Positions 47,459-59,412 of a stretch of DNA of 64,000 nt are shown in pieces. Where the stretch lies: NCBI GenBank assembly GCA_932294295.1, contig OW028580.1, forward strand, positions 24,166,975-24,230,974, read 5' to 3'. The stretch is from Alitta virens (Eukaryota > Annelida > Polychaeta > Phyllodocida > Nereididae). Below the pieces are notes generated by a model that saw only the letters and a list, made by a program, of their open reading frames with translations, had not been told where the DNA came from and did not search any database. Position 1 is the stretch's first letter. The number at the start of each line of letters is the position of its first letter. Both the position numbers and the translations under genes were made by a program.

Positions 47459-48739
47459 CTGAAGACAAGACAGTTCGATGTTTTAATAAGACTTCCTGGC
47501 AATCACCATAGAAAAACATAGGTTGTCATCAATATGCTGTATATCGATGAATCGATAAAATATTGATATAGAAAAAATTCATGTTTCGATTCTTTGTTTA
47601 TCCTCTATAATTGTACATGTGTGCTATGATGAGCACTTGACTACAAAGCCCCTAACCTAAATTGCAAACTGATTGCCTAACAATTAGCTTAGTAGTTATC
47701 ACATTAAAGGCAAATGGTTTCACAATGACTTGAGTTATATTCCTGTGACTAGTGGTTCCATTTCAACTAAGAATGCTTATAATACAAAAATTGCATGATT
47801 ATGCGATATTGCATTATTGAATATCGATATCGAATGAAAAATGTATATCAATGAACCCTAAAAAAACATGGAAATCGAAACTTAAGTTATGCCCAAAACC
47901 TATCAATATGCCTCAATCTAGACCAGTACACTGACTGAACTTGAGTCAAGTAAAGGGCCAACTTTAGCCATCCTTGTCACCATTCCAGTATCCTCATTCC
48001 ATGCTATCTTATTTGGTGCATGCATGCACTGTGTCCCTAATATTATGCACTGTATCTCTCAAATAGCTTAACACATTTCTTGAAGTCATACCACATATCT
48101 CTTTATTTCTTGAAATAATATCACATTACAATAACAATAAGGCAGGGGTAAATTCACCAGAGATCCACATTTTTCCTCAGCCACAACAAACTACACATAA
48201 AACAGACATACTGCACAGTGCAGTACAACGGATCCAAAACAAACAATAGGTTGATATAAAGAATAGTACGATAAGAAGGCTAACCTATAAAATTGAAGCT
48301 GATCAATAAAGTCATAATTCAGGTGATTTAAAATATGTTGTCAATACAATAAATAATTCACAGCCATATCAACATCACATATATATAAACAATTTGATAT
48401 CAGTGAAAACACAAATACAAAACAGTGGATGTATCAACAAGTTGAATCTTGTATATATAGCTTCTAATAGCTTCAGTTGTATCAGTTAAAATTCCCAAAA
48501 CTCATGTCCTGAATCACGAAAGTCCAAGACAATCTCTGTATTTTTTATATATTTTTTTCAAAGGAAGTTAATGATCATCTATGTTGTTTTATCAACAATG
48601 CAAAGAGTCATTCAACCAAGTTTCTCATCCATGTCCAACAGAGCTACATTTGTAAGTATATAAAACACTGACACATAAATAATTTTTGCAGTAGTATATA
48701 TGAACTCAAAGAGGTCAGGCAAGTCTTTAACTGTTCTGT

Positions 48740-48969
48740 TCAGTGTTTCTTCTCAGGAACACATTCAGTTCCATGTATTGATCGAACATGACGATACAGA
48801 TTATTGATCTGCGAGAACGATTTATCGCAGATCTTGCAAGGATATGGTTTTTCTCCTGTGTGTGTTCTCATATGCTTAATCATACTTGACACAAATTTCC
48901 CACACAGTGAGCAGCACACCCTTTTTGTACCCTCCGCAGTAGTAACCCAAGGAGTTTGATGCACAAGAT
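48740..48969 (-). CDS. Z59: terminal exon with a short CX2CX9HX3H finger
   Basis: 75 residues, opening [10 protein letters not shown]. Finger 1 (19-36) is [18 protein letters not shown]: nine instead of twelve residues between the Cys and His pairs, so three residues of the finger tip and helix start are missing. Finger 2 at 44-65 (Q,N,N,R) is standard. Linker HTGEKPY, tail [10 protein letters not shown]. Acceptor TTTGGTTCCAG. AATAAA on the minus strand at 48102-48107. Confidence 0.88.
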
Positions 48970-49213
48970 CTGGAACCAAACAACAGATAACCATTACAAT
49001 CCTGAGCAAATTTGATGAATGGCAAAAAGCTAAACTGGTATGCTCGCACAGCGAGTGTTCTTGCGATGGCTTCATGATGTCGCCAAATTCATCATGACCA
49101 CACTAGAACTGTACTGAATCTTAGATATCCTCCAACACCACAATTTTTAACTATCTCTGGGACCAGACGATACAATGACAAACATGTATGCCACTAAATA
49201 TGTGTACCTTTTC

Positions 49214-49446
49214 TTATGAAACGGTATCAGTGACGGACATATTCTTATGGAACCGTCGAATGTGCTGATAGAGATTGCTTGTCTGATTGAACTTCATGTT
49301 GCAAACCCCACATCTGAAAGGTTTTTCTCCCGTGTGAACTCTCATGTGCTTTTTCAAGTCGAAAAGGATTTTTCCACAAATTCGGCACTGGAACTTTCGA
49401 CCTCCATATCCCACATATGGTTTCGAACTATCGACCATCAGATTGT
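49214..49446 (-). CDS. Z60: terminal exon with a short first finger
   Basis: 76 residues, opening [17 protein letters not shown]. Finger 1 (20-37) is [18 protein letters not shown] with X9 spacing; finger 2 at 45-66 (Q,S,N,Q). Tail [10 protein letters not shown]. Opening and acceptor (TTATTGCAG) match Z69, which adds a third finger. No AATAAA in 48970-49213. Confidence 0.88.
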
Positions 49447-50408
49447 CTGCAATAAATAAAAGATTCACACTTAAATATCACAACCATTAGACACTACCCT
49501 GGCCAGTAAGAAAGCTCCTCCACCGTGATACCGAAACCTTGAAGTACCATTCTAGAATAAGATACAGCTTACTTACTAGTTCTCTATTGACCTCAGAATG
49601 CATGAGTGCAGACAAACACAATATCTGTCACACATAAAATTCCCATCTACAATATCCTACAGACCAATATCTCTGCCAATTTGCCATGAAATCCAAGAAT
49701 TAAACAACCGAGTGATGATCAGAACTGCCACAGCAAGTTTCCCAAAATAATATCGCAACTGGCCAAAAAAGTACAAAATTGTGACGAAAAAAAGTACTCG
49801 CCTCCTCCAGTTTAGAGTCACAAAATCAGTTCTTAATAGAATATGAAAGAAAAGCGACCATGTATCCTCCCCAATAGTCTTTCACCTTCCCCGTCCATGG
49901 GGAACACAGAAACTATTAATGTGTTTCATATAACTTGCATTTGGTCACTGAATACGAAACATGGCCATTGTATACCTCCATCGTCTAAACACACTGAAGC
50001 ACTCTTTTCAGCAGTCAACATGAAAATGCTGGAGTACAAAAAAGCAATTCTTGGTGAAAAAAGTATAATGCTTTTTTTTTAAGTATAATGTAGTAGCACT
50101 GGACAATTCCAAGCCTCGCTATCTATCATCCACATTCTAAAGCCCAAGCTTATCCTCTCATTCCACCATGTTCACCCTCAAATTTCCAGCATTACTGATG
50201 AGACCAAATTTAAAGCAGAGAAGTTTACTAACCTTAATTACAGGCAAGACAGCTTTGTAACCAAAGCAACTGGTCGGACATCAACGATTGTGAGCTAATA
50301 CCAAACGAGCAGTAATAATATCCTCAGTTTTATTATTGACAGTGGCACAATTCTTTAAAGGAACAAACAGAAGCTGACATTAAAGTCTGGAATCAATTAA
50401 CAGTATCT

Positions 50409-50644
50409 TTACTGAATCTGCTTCCTACAAAGTTGCAGCTCAGCCTTGTGCACCCTTCGAATGTGCAAATAAAGACTGCTGGTTTGAGTAAACCGTTGTT
50501 GACAAAGGGTACATCCGTAAGGTTTTTCACCAGTGTGAGTTCTCATATGTCTTTTAAGGTTGGACACTTCCAGGCCACAAATTTTACAGTTAGTTCGGTA
50601 CTTTCCGGTTGATCCAACCTTCGAAAATGTGAACGTTCCATTGT
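50409..50644 (-). CDS. Z61: terminal exon with a short first finger
   Basis: 77 residues, no ATG before the fingers; opens NGTFTFSKV. Finger 1 (19-36) is [18 protein letters not shown] with X9 spacing; finger 2 at 44-65 (Q,S,S,L). Tail KAELQLCRKQIQ. The acceptor-side intron (TGCAATTAAGAAAAGCAGG) matches that of Z68. AATAAA on the minus strand at 50329-50334. The 49447-50408 gap is plain. Confidence 0.88.
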
Positions 50645-51139
50645 CTGCAATTAAGAAAAGCAGGTTGCCTGCATTACTATGTATTTAGTTTAATTTCACT
50701 TGCATTGCATGAAACTCTTAAGCTCAAACTCAGATAAATTGGTTAAGTTGATTGTAAATTCAAATCAACTTGTCTTTTGTTTACATTCGGTCTTCTTGAA
50801 AACCTTTGTATCAATTGGTGATCCATCAAAATGGGCATCCTGAGGGGAAATACACTCCTCCCTCCCCACCCCCCAAATAACAAAATAGACCTTTTTTGCA
50901 AATTAAACTACATCTTTTATTATTATCTTAAACGCAGCAACACATTTAAAATAGGCAAGAATCACATCTAAATCTGTGTCTTTCATTTTAAAATATCATT
51001 ATTCATAATTCACACCGATCAGCGTACACAATTACACCCAGTATTTTGAACATTTGAATCACAAGTCTTATTAGAAGTCATCACTATTTCAGCACAAAAT
51101 GTCCCAACATAGTCACGAACAAAAATGTCTTTGAGCAAT

Positions 51140-51348
51140 TTAGTGATTCCACTTTTTCTTCATGTTGAAATTCGGATCATGGCAAGATCGGATATGCAAA
51201 TACAAACTGCTAGTTTGCGTAAACTTATGACGACACATGGTACACTCATAAGGTTTTTCGCCTGTATGCACTCTCATATGCACTTGAAGAACGGATGCAC
51301 TACGACAAACTTTGCCACAATATTGACAGTGTAGTTTAGTTCTGCCAC
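51140..51348 (-). CDS. Z62: two-finger C2H2 terminal exon
   Basis: 68 residues, opening GRTKLH. Fingers at 7-27 (helix S,S,V,V) and 35-56 (Q,S,S,L; HIRSCH), linker HTGEKPY. Tail [12 protein letters not shown] is basic. Second finger related to Z61, but finger 1 has normal X12 spacing. AATAAA on the minus strand at 50916-50921. Confidence 0.9.
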
Positions 51349-51827
51349 CTGAAGGGAAAATGAAAGACCTTTCATTAAATATCAGTTTAACTTACTATGT
51401 CTAACAAACAACGTCGTTAAAATGCCAAGCAAATCATTTATTACAGCTCACACATGATACACCGTAAAACAACCCACACCTCACTGTAATCATTTCTCTG
51501 GAATGCCATTCATCACAATAATGCCATGGAAACCCATTCTATGCCAATACCAGCATGATGCATCTAACAAGCTACATTGCGAAGACTATGAAACTGAGCA
51601 ATTTACTTCCGTCAAATACTGCAGCCTACTGATAGCTTTTGAGGCAAATTACAAAAAAATTTTAATTCCACATAGGAAATGACACCAAAGACTTATTCCC
51701 ACTGTCGAGTAGTGATCTTTCTAAAGTCAGTTTCTTGATTACATATTGTGTATGATCATTCCTGATGCAAAATAATTCTTAATCGAACTAACAGTCGGAA
51801 ACGTTTCAATAAGCCGGCCATTATCAA

Positions 51828-52081
51828 TCAGGGCAAGTTAAAATCATCATTTTGTTGATTGATAAGATCATCAAGTTGTGGATTCATAAGAAAATCTTGA
51901 TGGACTCTCTTAATGTGCGCTCTCAAATTACTCGTCTGTGTGAAGTATTTCTTGCAAACAGGACATTGGTGCGGTTTTTCACCCGTGTGTACTCTCATGT
52001 GCAATTTGAGATTCCAGGGACCTTTGAACCACTTTTCACACAGGAAACACCGCATCAGTTGCTTTAGCTGCTGCTTTTGAC
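51828..52081 (-). CDS. Z63: two-finger C2H2 terminal exon
   Basis: 83 residues, opening QKQQLKQLM. Fingers at 11-31 (helix G,W,N,L) and 39-60 (Q,S,N,A), linker HTGEKPH. A 23-residue Asn/Asp/Gln-rich tail ([14 protein letters not shown]). The Trp at helix position 2 of finger 1 is shared with Z64 and Z65. AATAAA on the minus strand at 51437-51442. Confidence 0.9.
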
Positions 52082-52636
52082 CTGCACAACAAAAAGAAGA
52101 GGTACACTAAGTCTCTTGAAATTATTGAAATGTAGGACTAAGGAGACTCAAGGGTGGTAAGTACTATTAGAGTAACTTGGAAAATTGTGTCGGAGCCAAT
52201 TACACAGAAATTACAACAATGAAGAGTATGAGGCAATTTTTTCATTTTAATTCCCACAAATTAACAGTACGATACAGTCAAGACAAAACAACTGCATAGC
52301 ACTTATATATTATATGTATACATACTTCACATGACAGGCTAAATTGTAAAATTTGCACTGAGGTCATGACCTCAAAAATACAATTGGAAACATCAGAAGT
52401 TAAAGAGTGTCTTAAGTCATTTCACTTGTCATCATATCACTAGTAGAGTCTAAGATTAAAATCTGCATCACACTATGGGATATATAAGACGCATGGCTAC
52501 ACTTTTCCTCATAGCACCGTCTCAGACATCAACCAGAACAATTCAGTATTAATTACTATCAGTCCATACGACATCTAGGTAAAAGGAGCATAGCAGTTTC
52601 ATGGTCTGTTGATATTTTTTGGATTGTGTCCAAGTT

Positions 52637-52962
52637 TTATGGAGATGGCGAATCTTGGTTCGCATTAAGGTGACCTGTAATACTCTGGTCAACCTGATGT
52701 GCAGCCGCAGAAAGTGCCTCCACAGAAAGTGATTCAATACTTTCTGCTAAGTTAGGGAATGGATGCACCACCCTCTCAGCCAAGTTCTTCTGGTGGACTT
52801 TTTCAATGTGTCGTTTGACGTGGCTCGATTGAGAGAAAAGTTTCTGGCAAAAGGGGCATTGATGAGGTTTTTCACCGGTATGCACTCGCATGTGCAATTT
52901 CAGATTCCAGCGACCTTTGAACCACTTTCCACAAAGGAAGCACATCAGGAGCGGCTTTTTAC
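52637..52962 (-). CDS. Z64: two-finger C2H2 exon with a long tail
   Basis: 107 residues, the longest single-exon product here. Opens KKPLLM. Fingers at 7-27 (helix G,W,N,L) and 35-56 (Q,S,H,R), linker HTGEKPH. The remaining 51 residues form a Ser/Ala/Glu-rich tail (NLAESIESLSVEALSAAAHQ) that could be an activation or interaction segment. Sister of Z63. No AATAAA in 52082-52636. Confidence 0.9.
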
Positions 52963-53241
52963 CTGCATAAACAAAAAAGAAAAGCCAGGCTCAGTCTCAG
53001 TTTACAAGTCATATCGACCACATTATAATTTTTGATGCATAAGTCACTACAAATAACTTTACACTGTGCTTCCTTAAGAGGATGATACTGAAGTGCAACA
53101 CTAATCTGCACAAGTTGGGCGACCTAATTAGGAATTCCAACTTACTAATATTTTCCCAAAAAGGTGTGTACTGAAGTCCAAGCTTTGAAAAGACTACCTA
53201 AAAGATTTTCTAACTCCCATTCCGAGTAAACGAGCCATACA

Positions 53242-53420
53242 TTAATTTTGCCCATGGATGTTTTTCATATGTAAAGCCAAACTACTAGCTCGAGTGAAAC
53301 TTCTCATGCAGATCTGGCACTGATAAGGTTTCTCGCCCGTGTGGGTCGCCATATGCAGTTTGAGATTCCAGAGTCTGTTGAACCCTCTCCCGCAAACCTC
53401 GCATTCCTGCAGTTTCGAGC
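53242..53420 (-). CDS. Z65: two-finger C2H2 terminal exon
   Basis: 58 residues, opening SKLQE, among the shortest exons. Fingers at 6-26 (helix R,W,N,L; HMATH) and 34-55 (R,S,S,L), linker HTGEKPY; only GQN follows the last histidine. Acceptor TTTTCCACAG. No AATAAA in the 52963-53241 gap. Confidence 0.9.
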
Positions 53421-53896
53421 CTGTGGAAAAGAAATGGGCATAAGTCTCAACTCAGCGGTTTATATGTGCCAGATAAGTTTATTTTGTTCACCCCTCATGA
53501 CATTATAATGACAACTAAATCCTTACACTATCGAATACGGATCTTAACAAACAAAATATACTAACTGACATCTTACTAGACCTCAGGCACCTTTGCAAAC
53601 TGGCGCTACATCCTAAAATTCTCTATACAATATCCAAAATACCAGGCGTCGCTGCTGATGATGATGATATGTCTTCCTAGACACTTTCTGAACATTTTCA
53701 AAATAATCTCTCAAAATTGTATCACTTATAATCTTTCAAAAATTTTATCACTTGGCACTGACAAAAATGCAGGTACCATACACTAATTTTCAGTTCCTAC
53801 GTTTCTCATGAAACAATTTGGGAATCAACTATGTTCAGTTTTTACAATTTTAAATTATACTGTCTGTGATGCACCACAGCCCTGTAGTTTGAACTT

Positions 53897-54108
53897 TCAT
53901 GATGTCAGTTTTTTCAAGGTATGTGGATTCATTCGATGGACGTTTTTAATGTGCTTGTTCAAACTTGAACTCTGACTAGTGCGATGTCCACAAATACTGC
54001 AAGTATAAGGTTTTTCTCCAGTATGGACTCTCATATGCAGTTTGAGATTATGGTGTTTGACCCAAAGCCCACATAGTCCACACTGCCCCATTTTCTTCTT
54101 CGCTGGAG
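53897..54108 (-). CDS. Z66: two-finger exon with X11 spacing in finger 1
   Basis: 69 residues, opening PAKKKMGQ. Finger 1 (9-28) is [20 protein letters not shown], one residue short of the usual X12. Finger 2 at 36-57 (Q,S,S,K) has the CGHRTSQSSS pattern seen from here upward. Tail RMNPHTLKKLTS. AATAAA on the minus strand at 53478-53483. The 53421-53896 gap is plain. Confidence 0.88.
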
Positions 54109-54479
54109 CTGAAAGGGGAAGAAAAATTTCAACTCAAGACCCTTCTTTGTAACATTCACAGAATTTTATTAACTAAGACAAGTACATCTACGTATGGATG
54201 AGAATGGAAATGAAACCAGAAAATGATGCAAAATTATGATCTTCAAGGTCAAGAATCACAACTACAGGAAACATTCCATGCAAAAATGAAGTAACAAACA
54301 GCATGGAACACGTATCTTGAAGTTTTTTCTAGATATATTTCAAGGCTACATTACCAAGTAGCTTTATAGCAACCGGTCATCTGCTCAATATCAATATTAT
54401 TTTCAGTTTTCACACCTAAACAGAGCTGTTATATGACAGCTTTATGGCTCATCAACAAAAAGGATCATTTAAAAGTCCA

Positions 54480-54775
54480 TCATTTAATATTCAGAGGATC
54501 TATTTTGTGTACATTCCTTATGTGTTTGTTTAAACTGGACTTCTGATTAGTGCTATGCCCACAAATATGGCATTTATGAGGTTTTTCTCCCGTATGAATT
54601 CGCATGTGCTGCTCAAGAGCCGAGCCTCCCTGAAACTGCTTGCCACAAAGGAAGCACATCCGTTTCTTAGTTGAGCTTTCTTGAACATGGTGCGTCATAT
54701 GTTTGGTAAGTGCTGACAAACTTGGAAGTTTCATACCACACAGGCTGCATGTGTTATTAGTGCGTCGTGGACCAC
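54480..54775 (-). CDS. Z67: three-finger C2H2 terminal exon
   Basis: 97 residues, opening GPRRTNNT. Finger 1 at 9-29 (CSLCGMKLPS, helix S,S,A,K, ending HMTHH), then a ten-residue nonstandard linker (VQESSTKKRM), finger 2 at 40-60 (G,S,A,Q) and finger 3 at 68-89 (Q,S,S,K). Tail KIDPLNIK. The full-length finger 1 explains the vestige in Z70. AATAAA on the minus strand at 54165-54170. Confidence 0.9.
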
Positions 54776-55113
54776 CTGCAGGGCACAGAACACATACAAT
54801 TAGTCTATTTGCAGTAATTTGCGACAGCTTTGAAGGCTCCGTGTAAGCTCTTTAGTTAAAAGTGCACTTTGCTACTCTGTAGCAACATGAAGCAAACATC
54901 TGTTTATATTCATAAAAAGAAATAATCATGAAATCAAATACAGATCTACCTGTGTAGAATACTCTACAGCAATAGCAGACATCATATGTCTATTTTCTCA
55001 TAATATTAGCAGACATTGCATGTCTATATGCTCATAACAATATAGTTCATCACAAAACACATTCTTAACATTGTCACTTATATCAACTGCGTACGCTGTG
55101 CTAAATGGCGTCC

Positions 55114-55424
55114 TCAAGATTTCAGAGTACTGGGTTCAACTTTGTGAACATTTCTCAAATGCTTGTGAAAGCTAGACTTATGATTAGTGCAGTGATTGCA
55201 CATGGGACATTTAAAAGGTTTCTCTCCAGTGTGAATTCTCATGTGTGTGCTGAGGCTGCCAGTTTGAGTAAATCGTTGGTGACAAACAGAGCATTCAAAA
55301 GGTTTTTCGCCCGTGTGGGTCCTCATATGTCTCTTAAGGTTTGAGAATTCCTGACCACAGATTGTACAGATTGATCTACTGTTTCCAAAAGAGACTTCCT
55401 TCCAATATGGCAATGATTGATGGT
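55114..55424 (-). CDS. Z68: three-finger exon, short first finger
   Basis: 102 residues, opening [10 protein letters not shown]. Finger 1 (19-36, [19 protein letters not shown]9), finger 2 (44-64; helix Q,G,S,T) and finger 3 (72-93; [10 protein letters not shown], helix H,S,S,K), with HTGEKPF linkers. Tail KVEPSTLKS. The first half resembles Z61 and the last finger resembles Z70. No AATAAA seen in 54776-55113. Confidence 0.9.
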
Positions 55425-55993
55425 CTGCAATTAACAAAAGCAGGTTGCCTAAATCACAGTGCAAGATACCTACATCGATTTCTATTTCTAAATTCTAAAA
55501 AGTCCTAGCTACTAAGCAGCCCAAGAATAGTGCATCCATTCCAGAATCAGGCAGTCTAACAAAACATACCAGTAATTACTATGAACATCGAAAGTAATAA
55601 CATATGCTTCGTATGTAAATAAATCTATGCCTTTATTATGAACATGTCATTAAATCAAACATAACATATCCGAACTAATGCCCCTCAGTGAACACACAGC
55701 ATAAGATATAGATATACAATCCAAAGTTATATCAATGAACAGGCTGGAGGTCTCCTTTGACTTGAAAAGTTCCTTAACAACACACAAATGAAACCAGCAG
55801 ATATTTATGATAATCACAGCAACACAAGAGGCCAAGTGTGTGGAAACTGCATTGCAAGATAGTAGAACCAGAACCCTACCTTCTGTATGACAACTTTCTC
55901 ACAGAAACAGCCACAAACTTTCAGAAACATCATACAGTAATATTATTCAATCTTAATCACCCACATAATCTGTATGCATTGTCATGGATATGT

Positions 55994-56304
55994 TCAAGAT
56001 TTTAGACTATTAGGGTCAACTTTGTGGACAAGTCTTAAATGCCTGTGAAGACTGATCTTCTGCCTCGCCACATGATTGCAGATGACACATTTATAAGGTT
56101 TTTCCCCAGTGTGGATCTTCATGTGCAAATTAAGACTGCTCGTTTGAGTAAATCTTCGGTCGCAAATTGAACATTGGAAAGGTTTTTCGCCAGTGTGTGT
56201 TAACATATGCTGTTTCAAGTTGTAAAGGACCTTCCCACAAATTCCACATTGCTTTCGACCTCCACATCCAACTAATGGTTGTCCAGCATCGACCATCAGA
56301 TTGT
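55994..56304 (-). CDS. Z69: three-finger exon, short first finger
   Basis: 102 residues, opening NLMVDAGQPLVGCGGRK as in Z60. Finger 1 (19-36, CGICGKVLYNLKQHMLTH, X9), finger 2 (44-64; Q,S,S,L), finger 3 (72-93; Q,I,S,R). Tail KVDPNSLKS as in Z68. AATAAA on the minus strand at 55632-55637. The 55425-55993 gap is plain. Confidence 0.9.
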
Positions 56305-56601
56305 CTGCAATACACGAAAAGATGCAAACTTGAATATCACTTTAAACTGAAACGCTAACCAATAGTTGCATCAACACCTGGAAAGCATCTGTATCATTGC
56401 CGTATTTCAATCTTAGAAGTGTAGTCACAATCCTACAATATGTATGTACATTTTAGAAAGATTCTCTTCAGATTCTCAGAATCCATCCTTCTGAATATCT
56501 TTTCAAAAAATGCTATGTAAAGCGGACGTATATACATGTTGAAACGGTTCTAAGCCACAAATCACTTATATCCACATATCACGTTGTCCAGAATCACCAC
56601 A

Positions 56602-56886
<285 letters not shown>

Positions 56887-57103
56887 TTAGTTTGAATTTA
56901 CAGGAAGCGTTCGATCAAAGCATGACGCAAGACATCCTTAACAGTAGCCATTGTAACCATTATAACCAAACAATAACGAATAATGAAAACCCAGTCAATT
57001 CAGAAAATATGCAGGAATGATATTTATTATACTGATTGTCAACATTAGAAAATATGTTACTTTGCAATGTGCACCAATGCTGCAAGCAGCTTCATCACAC
57101 AAA

Positions 57104-57324
57104 TTACAAAGCACCAGCATATTTTGGCGTAATATCTGGCTCTAGTTTATGTTTATTTCTCAAATGCTTGTACAAGTTGGATCTCTGATTAGAACAATAA
57201 ATGCACAGATGACATTTATACGGTTTTTCTCCAGTGTGTAATCTCATATGTATGTTGAGAGATGAGACGCATGTGAATTGCCTGCCGCAGAGACCGCACA
57301 CCCTCTGGAATTGGTGTAGTGCTC
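57104..57324 (-). CDS. Z71: two-finger C2H2 terminal exon
   Basis: 72 residues, opening ALHQFQRV. Fingers at 9-29 (helix C,S,S,I) and 37-58 (Q,S,N,K; HLRNKH), linker HTGEKPY. Tail KLEPDITPKYAGAL. Acceptor TTAATCCGCAG. AATAAA on the minus strand at 57023-57028, 76 nt past the stop. Confidence 0.9.
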
Positions 57325-57550
57325 CTGCGGATTAAGAACAAACACCAATTAGTTCCAGTCCCAAGAGAGTAACCAAGAACTTCTTAAATATACTATGCTG
57401 AAAATAGTCAAGTGTTTGCAGTTAAAATGGAAAGAGTTCCCAAAATCACTAAAAGTTGATGAGTTACTATCTAAGCATCAGTGAATTGCAATAAAATCTT
57501 CATTTTTTTTTTACTAGCTATCAGTGATATTTTCTTCACATTCTATGATT

Positions 57551-57768
57551 TCAATTGTCAAGTTTTTTCATGGTATATGGATCCAGCTTGTGAATGTTCC
57601 TGATGTGCTTGTTCAAATTGGACCTTTGATTGGAAGTATGGTCACAGAGCATGCAAGCGAAAGGCCTCTCTCCAGTGTGGATTCGCATGTGTTGCCTCAA
57701 GCTTGCATGACTAGGAAACTTGTTGCCACATAAACTGCACATTCTCATAACTGACCGATGTGATCTGC
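57551..57768 (-). CDS. Z72: two-finger C2H2 terminal exon
   Basis: 71 residues, opening RSHRSVMRM. Fingers at 10-30 (helix S,A,S,Q) and 38-59 (Q,S,N,K), linker HTGERPF. Tail KLDPYTMKKLDN, as in Z66 (MNPHTLKKLTS). No AATAAA in 57325-57550. Confidence 0.9.
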
Positions 57769-58283
57769 CTGCGAGACAAGAGAAAACAGTCAATCAGTAC
57801 TTTTCAATATCAGTGTTGCACTCATTGTTAGGTCCAGATAAGTAGGCAACATCCCCAAATAATATTCAATGAAATACTTGAAGCCTCACATTGAACTACG
57901 TAGTGTCTCCTCACATAACAAAGGATTTAAGTCAATATCAAGTTATTTGCGAGTTTTATTAATTTCATCAGTCAATTTTGGAATGAACATGGAACATAAT
58001 ATATAAACTTAAGGTACGTTAGTAGATTCTTGCAAGTGATTTGACACATCCAATAGAAAACCAATATAGCAATTGTAGGAAACAACAATCAGTAAAGCAG
58101 AGTAATATGATATTATAACATTAATCATCATTGAATTCATCATTCACCGTCCACTGACAACAAGAGAAAAATATGACACTATTCCCTGTAAAACGCATGA
58201 TACACAAATCCTAAATGACATCAGTCACACATCCTACACAATAACTCAATTTCTAAATTCTTAATTTCTGTAGATAAGGGCAA

Positions 58284-58525
58284 TTACACATTGCATTGGT
58301 CCTCTGACACTAAGTTCCAATTGTTCCACTCATTCATGAGATGGTGTTTTTGCATGTGCCGAAGCAAGTTAGATTTAATGTTTGATCGGAAGCCACAAAC
58401 ATTACAAACAAAAGGCTTTTCTCCAGTGTGGATTAACATGTGTCTTCGAACATGCCAGGCTGACGTCAGTACCTTACCGCACATTTTACAGGCTTTGCCA
58501 AATGTATGTTTAGGGGTGACATGAC
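58284..58525 (-). CDS. Z73: two-finger C2H2 terminal exon
   Basis: 79 residues, opening HVTPKHTFGKA. Fingers at 12-32 (helix S,W,H,R; HMLIH) and 40-61 (I,S,N,R; HMQKHH), linker HTGEKPF. Tail LMNEWNNWNLVSEDQ is Asn/Trp-rich. AATAAA on the minus strand at 57955-57960. The 57769-58283 gap is plain. Confidence 0.9.
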
Positions 58526-58788
58526 CTGCAAGTACAAAGCAAAGCCAATGTTAGCCAGTCAACATGGGTAGGCAAATTGGCAAGAGCAGACAGGACCCAA
58601 GAAACAGGTGATGTACACACACACCACAATTTAATACTCTTTCTTACACACTAAACTGGAAAGTTCCACCTTGGCCTTCTAAACCACAGTAGTCCCACAA
58701 CTGTCTGCAGATAAAGCCTGGAAAACTTACTATTGATAGTTGTCTTAGTTTCAAATGTGATTTCCACCCTTCATATTATCAGGGCCAT

Positions 58789-58980
58789 TCAAATTCCTTC
58801 ACAGTGCAACCCTAACTTCACATAAGGCAACCCTGCGGGTTCCATTCCATGAGTTGATCTCATATGACGCACCAATGCATATTTTCGGTTCAGTCCTCTA
58901 TTGCATATAGGACATACAAAGTGCTTTTCACCAATATCATGAACTTGGTGCTTTCGCAGATGTGCTCGACTGGTTCATTT
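58789..58980 (-). pseudogene. Z74: decayed zinc-finger exon
   Basis: Finger 2 is readable (CPICNRGLNRKYALVRH, then MRSTH) and so is the end of finger 1 (SRAHLRKHQVH, linker DIGEKHF), but the first CxxC is gone. The nearest acceptor-like AG (58981-58982) would give the standard phase only in a frame that soon meets TGA; the finger frame has its own TGA near the start. The exon seems to have lost its 5' part. Ends GLHCEGI and stop. Confidence 0.8.
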
Positions 58981-59149
58981 CTGTGCTCCCAATTACACGA
59001 TGATGATGATGCTGCTTAATTGTATAAAACGCCATCTTAACTTATCCCACAGCATAATGAAGGAAACAGAAACGATCTTAACATAGGGTTTTCGTGTTTC
59101 AGTTAATCTAAGCCGACATAAACAGCTCAAAATGCTTTGTGAATACAGT

Positions 59150-59412
59150 TCACTGTCCTGCTTGTCCTGTATTGCTGGTATTACTGGTATCACACTGCTG
59201 AAGCTCAGCATCAGAGACATTATATCCATGGACACGAGCCATATGTTGTCTCAAACTGTGCCTTCTGGTTAGGCCCTTTTTGCAAAAATGACACACGTAA
59301 GGTTTTTCGCCTGTGTGTTGTAACATGTGCTGCTGAAGATGGGCAGGACTTGGACACAACTGGCCGCAAAGGTAACATGAATGCTTCTTAGGAGGAAATT
59401 TTCTGGGGACAT
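59150..59412 (-). CDS. Z75: two-finger C2H2 terminal exon
   Basis: 86 residues, opening VPRKFPPKKH. Fingers at 12-32 (helix S,A,H,Q; HMLQH) and 40-61 (CHFCKKGLTR, helix R,H,S,Q), linker HTGEKPY. A 25-residue tail rich in Ser/Thr/Gln (DTSNTSNTGQAGQ). The second finger (KGLTRRHSLRQH) is the nearest match to that of the decayed Z74. The GATGATGATG repeat near 58995 lies below it. Confidence 0.9.
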
